This document shows, piece by piece, positions 8,404-17,168 of a stretch of 64,000 nucleotides of DNA. This DNA is from JBBRHQ01 sp963815645. Its GTDB lineage: Bacteria; Actinomycetota; Thermoleophilia; Solirubrobacterales; 70-9. The notes under the pieces are model-generated. The model was not told the origin of the DNA. It saw only the letters and a list, made by a program, of their open reading frames with translations, and ran no database searches. Each line of letters begins with the position of its first letter. Positions within the stretch are counted from its first letter, which is position 1. The stretch spans positions 186,001 to 250,000 of the forward strand of contig CAWFHL010000001.1 in the NCBI GenBank assembly GCA_963815645.1, written 5' to 3'. A program made the position numbers and the translations under genes.

Positions 8404-9198
8404 ATGCCAGTGTGCGAGCTATCGAGCGTCGACGGCGAGATCGGGCCGACCGAGGAGGCCACCGTCCCGCTCAAGGACGACGGTCTCTACCGCGGGGACG
8501 GCGCCTTCGAGGTAATCCGCCTTTACGCCGGAACCCCCTACGCGCTCGGGGAGCACCTCGACCGGATTGAGCGCTCGGCGGCCGCGATCAGACTCTCATT
8601 CGATCGCGCCGCCCTGGAGCGGGAGATCTCCGCGCTGCTGGCGGAGCATGGCAGTGGCGAGGCCCAGCTGCGCCTGATCGTGACCCGCGGCGGCAGGCGG
8701 ATCGCGCTCACCGAGCCGCTCCCCGAACGCGCCGAGACCGTCACTCTCGCCGTCGTCACCTACAACCCGACGGTGATCCTCAACGGCGTCAAGTCGCTCT
8801 CCTACGCCGCCAACATGCAGGCGACACGCCTGGCCAAGGAGCAGGGCGCCGATGAGGCGGTGCTGGTCACGCCCGGAGAAACGGTGCTCGAGGCACCCAC
8901 ATCGGCCCTGTTCTGGGTCTCGGCAGAGGACGGGACCCTCCGCACCACCGAGCTGGGCGCCGGCGTGCTGCAGTCGATCACCCGGGAACGGTTGATCGAA
9001 GAGCTCCATGTCGAGGAGGGCGCCTTCGGGCTCGACGATCTGCGGGCCGCCAGTGAGGCCTTCCTGGCCTCCACGGTGCGCGAGGTGCAATCGGTGTCCT
9101 CGCTCGACGGCAGCCCCTTCCTGGCGGTCCCCGGCCCGCGGACCGGGGAGGCGGCAAGCGCCTTCGGCAGGGTCCTGGAGCGCCAGCTCGGGACCTGA
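8404..9198 (+). CDS. Class IV aminotransferase (aminodeoxychorismate lyase/BCAT-like)
   Basis: A fold-type IV PLP enzyme of 264 residues. The Schiff-base lysine is probably Lys130 in GVKSLSYAANMQ, followed by the family's GADEAVLV strand and a phosphate-binding region around VLQSITRERL. Length and motifs fit 4-amino-4-deoxychorismate lyase (PabC, folate synthesis) or a branched-chain/D-amino-acid aminotransferase; sequence reading alone does not separate these. It precedes the beta-oxidation genes by about 50 bases on the same strand. Confidence 0.85.
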   Translation: MPVCELSSVDGEIGPTEEATVPLKDDGLYRGDGAFEVIRLYAGTPYALGEHLDRIERSAAAIRLSFDRAALEREISALLAEHGSGEAQLRLIVTRGGRRIALTEPLPERAETVTLAVVTYNPTVILNGVKSLSYAANMQATRLAKEQGADEAVLVTPGETVLEAPTSALFWVSAEDGTLRTTELGAGVLQSITRERLIEELHVEEGAFGLDDLRAASEAFLASTVREVQSVSSLDGSPFLAVPGPRTGEAASAFGRVLERQLGT

Positions 9199-9248
9199 GC
9201 CGCCCCCGGATTCCTGCGGGCGCCCCCTGTCGGATAGCCTCGCGGCCG

Positions 9249-10424
9249 ATGGATTTCGAGCTGACCGACGAGCAGCGCCTGATCTCGGAGTCGGCGCGTG
9301 AGTTCTCCGACCGCGAGATCCTCCCTCGGGTGCGCGACAACGACCGAGCCGGTCGCTTCGACATCGACCTGGCCCGCAAGATCGGCGAGGTCGGCTACCT
9401 GGGAGCCCCGGTCTCCGAGGAGTACGGCGGACGGGGCCTCGACTACATGGGCTACGGACTGATCGTCGAGCAGATCGGCCGCGCCGACTCAGCCGCGCGA
9501 ACCGTGATCTCGGTACAGACCTCACTGGTCTGCGGCTCTATCGAGCGCTGGGGAAGCGAGGAGCAGAAGCGCAGCCTGCTGCCGCGGCTTTGCTCGGGCG
9601 AGGCCTTCGGCTGCTTCGGGCTGACCGAGCCCGACACGGGCTCGGATGCCGCCAACCTGCGCACCAGGGCCACCCGGACCGACGGCGGCTGGTCGATCAG
9701 CGGCCAGAAGATGTGGATCTCGCTAGGAAACGTCGCCGAGGTCGCGTTGATCTTCGCCCAGACCGATCCGGCCAAGAAGCACCGCGGTCTGGCCTGCTTC
9801 CTGGTGCCGACCGAAAGCGACGGCTTCAGCCACCAGGAGATCCACGGCAAGCTCGGGCTGCGCGCCTCCGACACCGCCTCGCTGGCGCTCGACGAGGTCG
9901 AGGTGCCGGAGGACGCGTTGCTCGGCGAGATCGGCGACGGGTTCAAGGTCGCGATGAGCGCCCTCGACGCCGGCCGCTACAGCGTCGCCGCCGGCTGCGT
10001 CGGCATCTGCGACGGATGCGTCGACGCCTCGGTCGCCTACTCGACCGAGCGCAAGCAGTTCGGGGTTCCCCTTGCCCGCTTCCAGCTGGTTCAGGAGATG
10101 ATCGCCGAGATGATCGTCAAGCGCGACGCCGCCCGGATGCTGGTCTGCCGCGCCGCGGACCTCAAGGATCGCGGGCTGCCGAACACGACCGAGACCTCGG
10201 TCGCCAAGTACTACGCAACCGAGTCTGCGGTGGAGTGCGCCAACCTGGCGATCCAGGTTCACGGCGGCTCGGGTTACGTCGACGACTACCCGGTCGAGCG
10301 CTACCTGCGCGACGCCAGGGTGACGACCCTCTACGAGGGGACATCGCAGATCCAGAAGCTGATCATCGGCAGGGCGGCGACGGGGATCAACGCGATGACA
10401 CCCATGACAGAGGGTGAGGGCTAG
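9249..10424 (+). CDS. Acyl-CoA dehydrogenase
   Basis: A flavoenzyme of 391 residues that forms the trans-2 double bond of acyl-CoA in beta-oxidation, passing electrons to ETF. The signature CFGLTEPDTGSDAANL lies at about 122-137, and the catalytic base is Glu363 in YEGTSQIQK, the position used by short- and medium-chain enzymes. The start MDFELTDEQRLI is the usual family N-terminus. It leads a three-gene run with enoyl-CoA hydratase and 3-hydroxyacyl-CoA dehydrogenase. Chain-length preference is not visible. Confidence 0.95.
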   Translation: MDFELTDEQRLISESAREFSDREILPRVRDNDRAGRFDIDLARKIGEVGYLGAPVSEEYGGRGLDYMGYGLIVEQIGRADSAARTVISVQTSLVCGSIERWGSEEQKRSLLPRLCSGEAFGCFGLTEPDTGSDAANLRTRATRTDGGWSISGQKMWISLGNVAEVALIFAQTDPAKKHRGLACFLVPTESDGFSHQEIHGKLGLRASDTASLALDEVEVPEDALLGEIGDGFKVAMSALDAGRYSVAAGCVGICDGCVDASVAYSTERKQFGVPLARFQLVQEMIAEMIVKRDAARMLVCRAADLKDRGLPNTTETSVAKYYATESAVECANLAIQVHGGSGYVDDYPVERYLRDARVTTLYEGTSQIQKLIIGRAATGINAMTPMTEGEG

Positions 10425-11197
10425 CCGTCGGCGATTTCGTCGAGACCTCCGTCGACGGGCATGTCGCGCTGCTGCGGCTGAACCGCCCGGAGGCTCGCAA
10501 CGCGCTCTCGCCGGAGATGATGGAGCAGATCGCCGGCTCTCTGGAGCAGCTCGATCCCGACCCCGAGATCCGCTGCGTTGTGATCGCCGGCAGCGATGAC
10601 GTCTTTGCAGCCGGCGCCGACATCAAGGCGATGGGCGAGCGCACCTTCTCCGAGGCCCTCTACCACCCGGCGGCGGCCTTCTGGAAGCGGCTCGGGGCGG
10701 TGAAGACGCCGATGATCGCCGCGGTCTCAGGGTGGGCATTGGGCGGCGGCTGCGAGCTCGCTCTGGCCTGCGACCTGATCGTCGCCTCGGAGACCGCCGA
10801 GTTCGGTCAGCCCGAGATCACCCTGGGGATCATCCCCGGCGGAGGCGGCACCCAGCGCCTCGCCCGCGTCCTCGGGAAGCAGCGGGCGATGGAGCTGGTG
10901 CTCACCGGCAGGCGGTTCGACGCGCTCGAGGCCGAGCAGCTGGGGCTCGTCAACAGGGTGACGAAGAAGAAGGATTGGCTCGAGGCGGCGATCGAGCTGG
11001 CGCAGACCGTCGCCCGCCGCCCACCGCTCGCTGCCCGGCTCGCCAAGCAGGCGGTGATAGCCGCCGAAGAGGGCTCGCTCTCCTCGGGGCTGGAGACGGA
11101 GCGCCGCCTCTACGAGCTGGCGATGGCGACCGAGGACCGGGTTGAGGGCATGCAGGCCTTCACCGAGAAGCGGCGGCCGGAGTTCCGCGGGCGCTAG
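10414..11197 (+). CDS. Enoyl-CoA hydratase/isomerase (crotonase); start unresolved
   Basis: Hydrates trans-2-enoyl-CoA. Both crotonase glutamates are present, in GGGCELALACDL and GQPEITLGIIPGGGG, as is the oxyanion-hole segment AAGADIKAMG. Conserved sequence (ALLRLNRPEARNALSP) extends upstream of the first in-frame ATG at 10517. No ATG, GTG or TTG lies in that frame after the in-frame TGA at 10415. A GTG at 10414 overlapping the previous stop would serve if one base were missing near 10425-10432; I take that as the likely true start. Second gene of the beta-oxidation run. Confidence 0.85.
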
Positions 11198-11204
11198 CCG
11201 TTCG

Positions 11205-12611
11205 ATGATCGAGCGGATCGGGGTGGTCGGGGCGGGGACGATGGGAGCCGGGATCGCTCAGCTCGCATGCCTCGGCGGCTTCGAGACGCTCCTGCATGAC
11301 CCGGTTGCCGAGGTGGTCGACTCGGCCCCGGACCGCCTTCGCTCGGCTTTGGAGAAGGGATCGGCGAGGGGGCGCTGGAGCGGCGTCGAGGCCGAGGCCG
11401 CTGCGGAGCACCTCCAGCCGACCCGCGAGGCGGCGGATCTGGCGGGGTGCGAGTTGGTGATCGAGGCGGCTCCGGAGAGGCTGGGACTGAAGCGGGAGCT
11501 GTTCGGACAGCTGGCGGCGATCTGCAGCCCGGAGGCGATCCTCGCCACCAACACCTCCTCGCTCTCGGTGACCGCGATCGCTGCCGCCGTCCCGGAGCCC
11601 GGGCGCGTGGTCGGCATGCACTTCTTCAATCCGCCGGCGTTGATGCGGCTGGTCGAGGTGGTCGCGGGCGACGAATCCTCCGAGGAGGCGCTGGCCCAGA
11701 CGGCCGAGGTCGCCGAGCGGATGGGCCGCACCCCGGTGCGGGCCGCCGATCAGGTCGGCTTCGTCGGCAACCGCTGCGCGCGGCCCTTCTCGCTGGAGGG
11801 GCTGCGACTGCTCGGAGCCCGGATCGCCGGGCACGATCAGATCGACCGCATCTGCCGCCTCGGCGGCGGCTTCAGGATGGGGCCGTTCGAGCTGACCGAC
11901 CTGGTCGGCGTCGACGTCAACCTCGACGTCGCCACCTCCTTCTGGGAGCAGAGCTTCCACGAGCCACGCTGGCAGCCGCACCCGATCCAGGCGCGGATGG
12001 TCGCCTCGGGCCGGTTCGGGCGGAAGTCCGGGCGCGGCTACTACGACTACTCCGCCCCTCCCCACCGCCCCGACGACCCTCCCCGCCCGGAGGCCGAATA
12101 TGGGGCCGGCTCCGGCCACGATCTCGGCGCCGAGGAGATCGCGGGACCCGGCTTCAGGGCGCTGCGCCTCGAGCGTGGCAGCCTCAACGCGCTCGCCCCC
12201 GGGGTCGACGCGGTCGGCTTCCTGGGTCTTCCCGACCTCGAGTCGGCCCCGCTGGTCGAGTTGACCCGCGGAGAGGCGACGAGCGCGGGGGCCGCCGAGG
12301 CGGCCGGGGCCTTTTTCGCCTCGCTCGGCAAGCACGTGGAGTGGGTCGGCGACGCCCCCGGCCTCGTCCTCGGGCGGATCGTCTCCCAGCTCGTCAACGA
12401 GGCCCATTTCGCCCTCGGGGCCGGGGTGGCGAGCGCGCCCGACATCGACACCGCGATGCGGCTCGGCTTCAACTACCCGCGAGGGCCTTTCGAGTGGTGT
12501 GAGGCGATCGGCGCGCCGAGGGTGCTGGCGATCCTCGATGCCCTGCACTCGGAGCTCGGCGAGGAGCGCTACCGCGCCGCCCCGGCGCTGCGCCGCGCCG
12601 CCGCGATTTGA
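11205..12611 (+). CDS. 3-hydroxyacyl-CoA dehydrogenase, long form
   Basis: Oxidises L-3-hydroxyacyl-CoA with NAD. The N-terminal Rossmann motif VGAGTMGAGI starts at residue 8; GMHFFNPP and VEVVAG carry the catalytic His and Glu. At 468 residues it is longer than the 280-residue form: after the first C-terminal domain (GFVGNR, LTDLVGVDV) a second, diverged copy follows (VLGRIVSQLVNEAHFALG, GFNYPRGPFEW). This resembles PaaH/FadB2-like long enzymes. ATG 11205 is seven bases after the hydratase stop. Its TGA directly abuts the stop codon of the convergent gene. Confidence 0.93.
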   Translation: MIERIGVVGAGTMGAGIAQLACLGGFETLLHDPVAEVVDSAPDRLRSALEKGSARGRWSGVEAEAAAEHLQPTREAADLAGCELVIEAAPERLGLKRELFGQLAAICSPEAILATNTSSLSVTAIAAAVPEPGRVVGMHFFNPPALMRLVEVVAGDESSEEALAQTAEVAERMGRTPVRAADQVGFVGNRCARPFSLEGLRLLGARIAGHDQIDRICRLGGGFRMGPFELTDLVGVDVNLDVATSFWEQSFHEPRWQPHPIQARMVASGRFGRKSGRGYYDYSAPPHRPDDPPRPEAEYGAGSGHDLGAEEIAGPGFRALRLERGSLNALAPGVDAVGFLGLPDLESAPLVELTRGEATSAGAAEAAGAFFASLGKHVEWVGDAPGLVLGRIVSQLVNEAHFALGAGVASAPDIDTAMRLGFNYPRGPFEWCEAIGAPRVLAILDALHSELGEERYRAAPALRRAAAI

Positions 12612-13757
12612 CTAGCCCGGAACGCCGGCCGAATTCGGCGGCTCGATCCGCCCGTATCGCATGCCCCCGTAGAAGAAGGTCGGCAGCACCGGCCACTGGC
12701 GCTTCCAGTTCGCCATCTCCGAGGAGGGCAGGACGTTGAGGAAATGGGGGTCGCGGGGGTTGGGGTCGGCGAGCGCCTTCTCCTTGACCATCGAGTCGTA
12801 CTGGTCGATCGAATCCTCGAGGGTGTTGGAGTTGAGGATCACCTCGCGGCCGAAGAACTCCGCGGTGCGGCGGACCCCGGGGATCTTCGAGAGGTGCGGA
12901 TGCCAGGAGTCGGCGCTGACCCCATTTTCGGAGCTGACCCAGACACCGTCCTCGGTGTTGACGCAAAGCGAATGGTTGCCGTCGGTGTGGCCGGGGGTCC
13001 AGACCAGGGCGACCCCCTTGCCGAGCTCGACGTCACCGTCGAGGAGGACGACGTTGTCCTCGTCGACGCCGGCGATCCCATCCTCCACGTACCAGGCCCA
13101 CTGCATCGGGTGGATCGAGGAGAAGGTGTCCCACTCGCGCCGCTGGGCCAGCAGCTTGGCGTTGGGGAACAGCGGGGCGACCGCCTCCGGGTGGTCCGGC
13201 GGGGGCACGCTCGAGCCGAGGATGAAGCGGACATCCTGGACGTGCAGGTGGTCGAAGCTGACGAAATCGACGTCCTCGGGCCGCAGCCCCGTCTCGGCCA
13301 GGGCGGTGGGGACCGTGTTCCAGATCGTCGAAAGCACCTTGTAGGTGAGGAAGTCGCCGGCCCCACCGGGCAGACGCTGGGTACGCTCGATCATCTGCTG
13401 ATAGAAGGGCGCCTCCTGCGGCCCCTCGGTGACCGTCGGCTCGTACGCCAGGGTGCGCATCTCGCCCTCGAAGTCCTCGTACTGGACGACCTGGAGGCGG
13501 TTGATGATGTTGATGTAGGGGTTGGGCCCGACCGCTGCACCGCCGAAGGCGAACTTCAGCGGGTACCCGGCGGATGCAATGTCGACCGTGCGGATCCCGC
13601 GGACCCGGTTCTCGGGGACCGCGAATCGCTCCCGGAAGGCCGTGGCAGCTTCGCGGATCGCCGCCGGCCGTTCTCCCCTCGGCCAGGTCTGGTTCGCCTC
13701 GTCGAACTCGTGAAAGGGCCTCAGCCCGACCTTCTCGGGGCTCTCGATCGCGGCCAT
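12612..13757 (-). CDS. MBL-fold metallohydrolase-like protein with altered metal motif
   Basis: A 381-residue protein with metallo-beta-lactamase-fold hallmarks: a VDFVSFDHLHVQDVRF segment where HxHxDH is expected, and TPGHTDGNHSLCV containing the usual downstream His. In the first motif the spacing reads H-x-H-x-Q-D-V, so the Asp is displaced and the following His is missing. A single-metal or non-catalytic site is possible. No signal peptide is seen. It stands alone, facing the beta-oxidation operon. Substrate unknown. Confidence 0.75.
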   Translation of the reverse strand: MAAIESPEKVGLRPFHEFDEANQTWPRGERPAAIREAATAFRERFAVPENRVRGIRTVDIASAGYPLKFAFGGAAVGPNPYINIINRLQVVQYEDFEGEMRTLAYEPTVTEGPQEAPFYQQMIERTQRLPGGAGDFLTYKVLSTIWNTVPTALAETGLRPEDVDFVSFDHLHVQDVRFILGSSVPPPDHPEAVAPLFPNAKLLAQRREWDTFSSIHPMQWAWYVEDGIAGVDEDNVVLLDGDVELGKGVALVWTPGHTDGNHSLCVNTEDGVWVSSENGVSADSWHPHLSKIPGVRRTAEFFGREVILNSNTLEDSIDQYDSMVKEKALADPNPRDPHFLNVLPSSEMANWKRQWPVLPTFFYGGMRYGRIEPPNSAGVPG

Positions 13758-13810
13758 GTCAATTCCTCCATTGATCGCAGCTTGCCGCGAGCAACTCTAC
13801 CCCCGGAACC

Positions 13811-13866
13811 ACTTGCGGCGGCTTTGCCGCCTGACCAGCCTGTGCCGGCGCTGACACCGCGCCCGC
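13811..13866. repeat. Two-hairpin intergenic repeat, locus B (one diverged copy)
   Basis: Same 56-base layout as the other copies, with small changes (CTTTGCC loop, CTGACACC loop, final GCCCGC). It lies between the thioredoxin reductase stop and the start of the MBL-fold gene, both on the minus strand. Confidence 0.8.
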
Positions 13867-13889
13867 ATCGCAGAAGGGTGGCGCCGGGC

Positions 13890-14897
13890 TCAGGCGTTGG
13901 GCGTCGGCGCGACCTCGACCGGCTCGCCGCCCTTCAACCAGTGGGCCTCGGGCGAGGGAGGCGTGTCGCGCAGGTACCACTCGGCGTCGAGCGCTCCCAT
14001 GCAGCCGGTGCCGGCGGCGGTGACGGCCTGACGGTAGGTGTGATCGACGAGGTCGCCGACCGCGAACACCCCACCGAGGTTCGTCCGAGTCGAGCCGGGC
14101 TCGGTGACCACGTAGCCGTTCTCGTCGGTCTCCACCGCTCCGGCGACGACCTCCGAGCGGGGGATGTGACCGATCGCGACGAAGGCGCCGCCGGCATCGA
14201 TCTCCTCGGTCTCGCCGGTCTCGGCGTGGCGCAGCCGCACCCGCGCCAGCTTCCCGTCCGCCCCGGCGATGAACTCCTCCGGGATGAAGGGGGTCTTGAG
14301 CCTGATGTTGGGCCGCTCGATGGCGCGTTCCAACATGATCTTCGAGGCGCGGAAATCGTCGCGGCGGTGGACGATCGTCAGCTCGCTGGCGTACTTGGAG
14401 ATGAAGATCGAGTCCTCCATGGCGGAGTCTCCGCCGCCGATCACGATCACCTTGTGGTCCTTGAAGAAGGCGCCGTCGCAGACCCCGCAGGTCGAGACCC
14501 CGCGGCCGCCCAGCTCGAGCTCGCCCGAGATCCCCAGGCGCCGCGGCTCGGCTCCCATCGCGAGGATCACGGTGCGGGCCAGATGCTCCTCGTCGCCGAT
14601 GAAGACCCGCTGCAGGGCCCCGTCGGAGAGCTCAACCTTGTCGACATCATCTGTGACGAAACGCGTTCCGAAGCGCTCGGCCTGGGCGCGGAACTGGGTC
14701 ATCATCTCCGGCCCCATGATCCCCTCGGGGTAGCCCGGGTAGTTCTCGACGTCGGTCGTGTTCTGCAGCTGGCCCCCCCACTGGAAGCCCTCGAAGACGA
14801 GCGGCTCGAGGTTGGCACGAGCGGCGTAGAGCGCGGCCGCGTAGCCGGCCGGCCCGCCGCCGATGATGATCACGTTTTCGACCTTCGACTCTGACAT
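13890..14897 (-). CDS. trxB: Thioredoxin reductase
   Basis: An NADPH-dependent flavoprotein that reduces thioredoxin. The FAD-binding GGGPAG is at residues 13-18, the redox pair is Cys137-Gly-Val-Cys140 followed by DG, and the NADPH-binding GGGDSAM is at 154-160. The C-terminal FAD motif VFAVGDLVD is present. At 335 residues the length is normal. No thioredoxin gene is adjacent. It could supply electrons to MsrA and other thiol enzymes encoded in the window. Confidence 0.95.
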   Translation of the reverse strand: MSESKVENVIIIGGGPAGYAAALYAARANLEPLVFEGFQWGGQLQNTTDVENYPGYPEGIMGPEMMTQFRAQAERFGTRFVTDDVDKVELSDGALQRVFIGDEEHLARTVILAMGAEPRRLGISGELELGGRGVSTCGVCDGAFFKDHKVIVIGGGDSAMEDSIFISKYASELTIVHRRDDFRASKIMLERAIERPNIRLKTPFIPEEFIAGADGKLARVRLRHAETGETEEIDAGGAFVAIGHIPRSEVVAGAVETDENGYVVTEPGSTRTNLGGVFAVGDLVDHTYRQAVTAAGTGCMGALDAEWYLRDTPPSPEAHWLKGGEPVEVAPTPNA

Positions 14898-14966
14898 CAG
14901 CTCTCGCTCTCACTCATTTCTGACACTGCCCTTCAGTCTCACGGCTGTCCCAGATGTTACTTCACT

Positions 14967-16139
14967 TTATGAAGTATAGGCGTCCACACGCTGCCTGGCA
15001 GGCACGGCGACCTCCTCGTCCGTCTCCGCAGGGCGTCCCTCCTGCTCCCAGCGGGCGACCGTGCGTCGCAGTTGGAAGAAGGCGACGATCCCGGGTGGGA
15101 TCGGCAGCCAGAAGGCGATCGCCCGGTAGGTGAGGACGGCAGGGAAGACCTCGTCCTCGTGGACCCCGAACAGCAGAAAGGCGCCGATCATCCCCGCATC
15201 CACGGCGCCTACACCCCCAGGCGCGAAGGGGATCAGGTTGGCGATCATCCCGAGAAAGAAGCCCTGGATCACGACCCCCACCGGAACGCTGACGCCGAAG
15301 GCCCGGAAGCTGGCCCACAGGATCGCGATGTTGGCCCCCCAGAAGCCGATCGCGCCGGCGACCGCCAGCCCCCCACGCGAGGGATGGCCGACCAGGTCGA
15401 AAGCGGTCCTCATCCCGTGGGAGGCTGTCGCTGGAACCGACGCCAGCCGGCGGGCCAGACCGGCGCGCCTGTGGCCCTGGGCAAAGCGTGCGATGCGGCG
15501 CTCGATGTCGTGCGGGATCAGCGCGATTGCGATCGCCAGGACGATCACGATCGCCGCGATCGCCGCCGGAATGATCGTCACCTCAACCGAGGTCTCTCCG
15601 GATAGAACGCCGGTCCGGAGCAGCACCCCGCAGACGATCAGCGCCAGCGGGTACCAGATGTACTGAAGCGCCAGGAAGGCGACCATCCTGGTGGCAGATT
15701 CGCGCCTCGGCATCCCCGCTTTTCGCAGGGCCCAGTAGGTGAGGGCGACGCCGCCTGCGCCGCCCGCGGAGAAGAAACGGGTCGCCGCCAGGCCCGCCAT
15801 GTTGATCTCGTAGGCCTCGCGCCAGGTGAGCGGCAGCACATCTCCGCCGACCACCCCGCGGAACAGTCCCACGTAGGTGGCGAAGGCGACGATCTCGAAG
15901 GCGGCCGCGACGCCGACCCAGACCGGCTCGGCGTCCCCGAGCTTGCTGGTCACCTCTCCGAGGCCGACCAGCTTCGGGAGGAGGAAGTAGATCGCCGCGA
16001 TCAACAGCGCGACGACGAGGACAGTCTGGATCACACTGCGACGGGTGAAGACGGGCAGGAACTCGCCGCCACCACCGCGGGACGGGGTGGGCTCCTTGCC
16101 GGTGTCGGAGACCGGCTCCTCCACAAAGGATTTGTCCAC
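14967..16139 (-). CDS. Lysylphosphatidylglycerol synthase-like membrane protein (UPF0104)
   Basis: A 390-residue polytopic membrane protein with about seven to eight hydrophobic helices. Motifs typical of the LPG synthase TM region are seen: AGLAATRFFSAGGAGG, FFLGMIANLIPFAPGGVGAVD and LTYRAIAFWLPIPPG. There is no C-terminal aminoacyl-transferase domain, so it may be a lipid flippase or an envelope-lipid protein rather than a complete LPG synthase. The N-terminal 30 residues are hydrophilic and cytoplasmic. A trxB gene follows 70 bases downstream on the same strand. Confidence 0.85.
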   Translation of the reverse strand: MDKSFVEEPVSDTGKEPTPSRGGGGEFLPVFTRRSVIQTVLVVALLIAAIYFLLPKLVGLGEVTSKLGDAEPVWVGVAAAFEIVAFATYVGLFRGVVGGDVLPLTWREAYEINMAGLAATRFFSAGGAGGVALTYWALRKAGMPRRESATRMVAFLALQYIWYPLALIVCGVLLRTGVLSGETSVEVTIIPAAIAAIVIVLAIAIALIPHDIERRIARFAQGHRRAGLARRLASVPATASHGMRTAFDLVGHPSRGGLAVAGAIGFWGANIAILWASFRAFGVSVPVGVVIQGFFLGMIANLIPFAPGGVGAVDAGMIGAFLLFGVHEDEVFPAVLTYRAIAFWLPIPPGIVAFFQLRRTVARWEQEGRPAETDEEVAVPARQRVDAYTS

Positions 16140-16190
16140 CGAGGCCAGGACTACCTCCGGCGGCTCATGCTACCCGTGAGCCCATACGAC

Positions 16191-17141
16191 CTAACCGGAG
16201 GCGATCCGCTCCAGCCGGCGCAGAAGCCCGTTGACCCGGTTGACCGCGGGCCCGGCGACCGGTTCGCCCCGGCGGACCAGGGCCACCAGGGCGGCCCCGG
16301 CGAGCAGATCGGTGACGTAGTGCTCGCCGAGATAGACCAGCGCGAACCCGAGGTTGAGCGCGTAAGCCCAGCCGAGCGCGCCCTGCCCGGGGCGCGCTTC
16401 GGCGAGCAGCAGCGCGGCGAGCAGCGAGCTCGCGAAATGAAGCGAGGGCATCGCCGCCCAGGGATTGCCGCCGAGGGCACCGTACATCCGCTCCCAGGCG
16501 GGCCCCCAGGTTTCCTCGCCGACCTCGACCATGATCCGTCGCACCTCCTCGCAGTCCGTCTGGCCGTGCTCGGCCGCCCACCACGGTGGCGCGGTGGGCG
16601 CGAGGATGTAGGTCACGCAGCCCAGGTCGAAGACCGCCGCCATCTGACGTGCGGCGCGGGGGAAGCGGTCGCTGTCACGAGTGAGGATCGCCAGCAGAGT
16701 GATGTAGGGCTCGAAGAACCAAATCCAGTGCACCCAAGAGAGCCAACGGTCCAACACCCCCACCCCGCGCCGCGACTCAAGCCCCTTCTGCAGGCGGGTG
16801 TTCGGCAGGCGATCCCCGCCGAGCAGGCGGTCAATCCTGATCGGGTAGTGGATCTTCAGCCGCGCCCGCAGTGCTTCTGGATCGTCGTAGGGAAGCTCGT
16901 GGACCACGGTGAACGCCCACATCTGCATCGCGAACAGGGCGATGTCGCGGCCCTTCGAGCGCGGCCGCAGCACCGCCAGCGCCAGCGGGCCCGAGACGCA
17001 CGCGGCGATCGTTACGGGAGCCGGGATACGGAGTCGACGGCGCAGTATGGGCACCGCGACGGCGGCCGCGACGCAGGCTGCGGCGCCGGCGCGAACCGTC
17101 ACGCGCAGCGCCGGGGAGGGCCGGGATCGCGAACGACGCAT
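16191..17141 (-). CDS. PAP2 superfamily (Aur1/Ipt1-like) membrane phosphatase
   Basis: A 316-residue membrane protein with an extended N-terminal hydrophobic part. Its PAP2-like core contains MPSLHFASSLLAALLL and YLGEHYVTDLLAG, corresponding to the SxxxH and HxxxD catalytic elements of PAP2 enzymes. The block LPYDDPEALRARLKIHYPIR resembles inositolphosphotransferase-like members. The ATG at 17141 is used; the open frame upstream to 18257 is only the shadow of the divergent epimerase gene. Likely acts on a lipid phosphate or phospholipid head group at the membrane. Confidence 0.85.
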   Translation of the reverse strand: MRRSRSRPSPALRVTVRAGAAACVAAAVAVPILRRRLRIPAPVTIAACVSGPLALAVLRPRSKGRDIALFAMQMWAFTVVHELPYDDPEALRARLKIHYPIRIDRLLGGDRLPNTRLQKGLESRRGVGVLDRWLSWVHWIWFFEPYITLLAILTRDSDRFPRAARQMAAVFDLGCVTYILAPTAPPWWAAEHGQTDCEEVRRIMVEVGEETWGPAWERMYGALGGNPWAAMPSLHFASSLLAALLLAEARPGQGALGWAYALNLGFALVYLGEHYVTDLLAGAALVALVRRGEPVAGPAVNRVNGLLRRLERIASG

Positions 17142-17168
17142 GAAGGCGGCGAGTATAGGCTCGCCTGG

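Noticed and set aside
14476..14490. CGVC instead of CATC in thioredoxin reductase as an unusual active site
   Set aside because: The two cysteines and following Asp are intact and the middle residues vary in the family.
12744..14894. 716-codon open frame on the plus strand
   Set aside because: Antisense to the MBL-fold gene and trxB, both with clear motifs; composition is that of a shadow.
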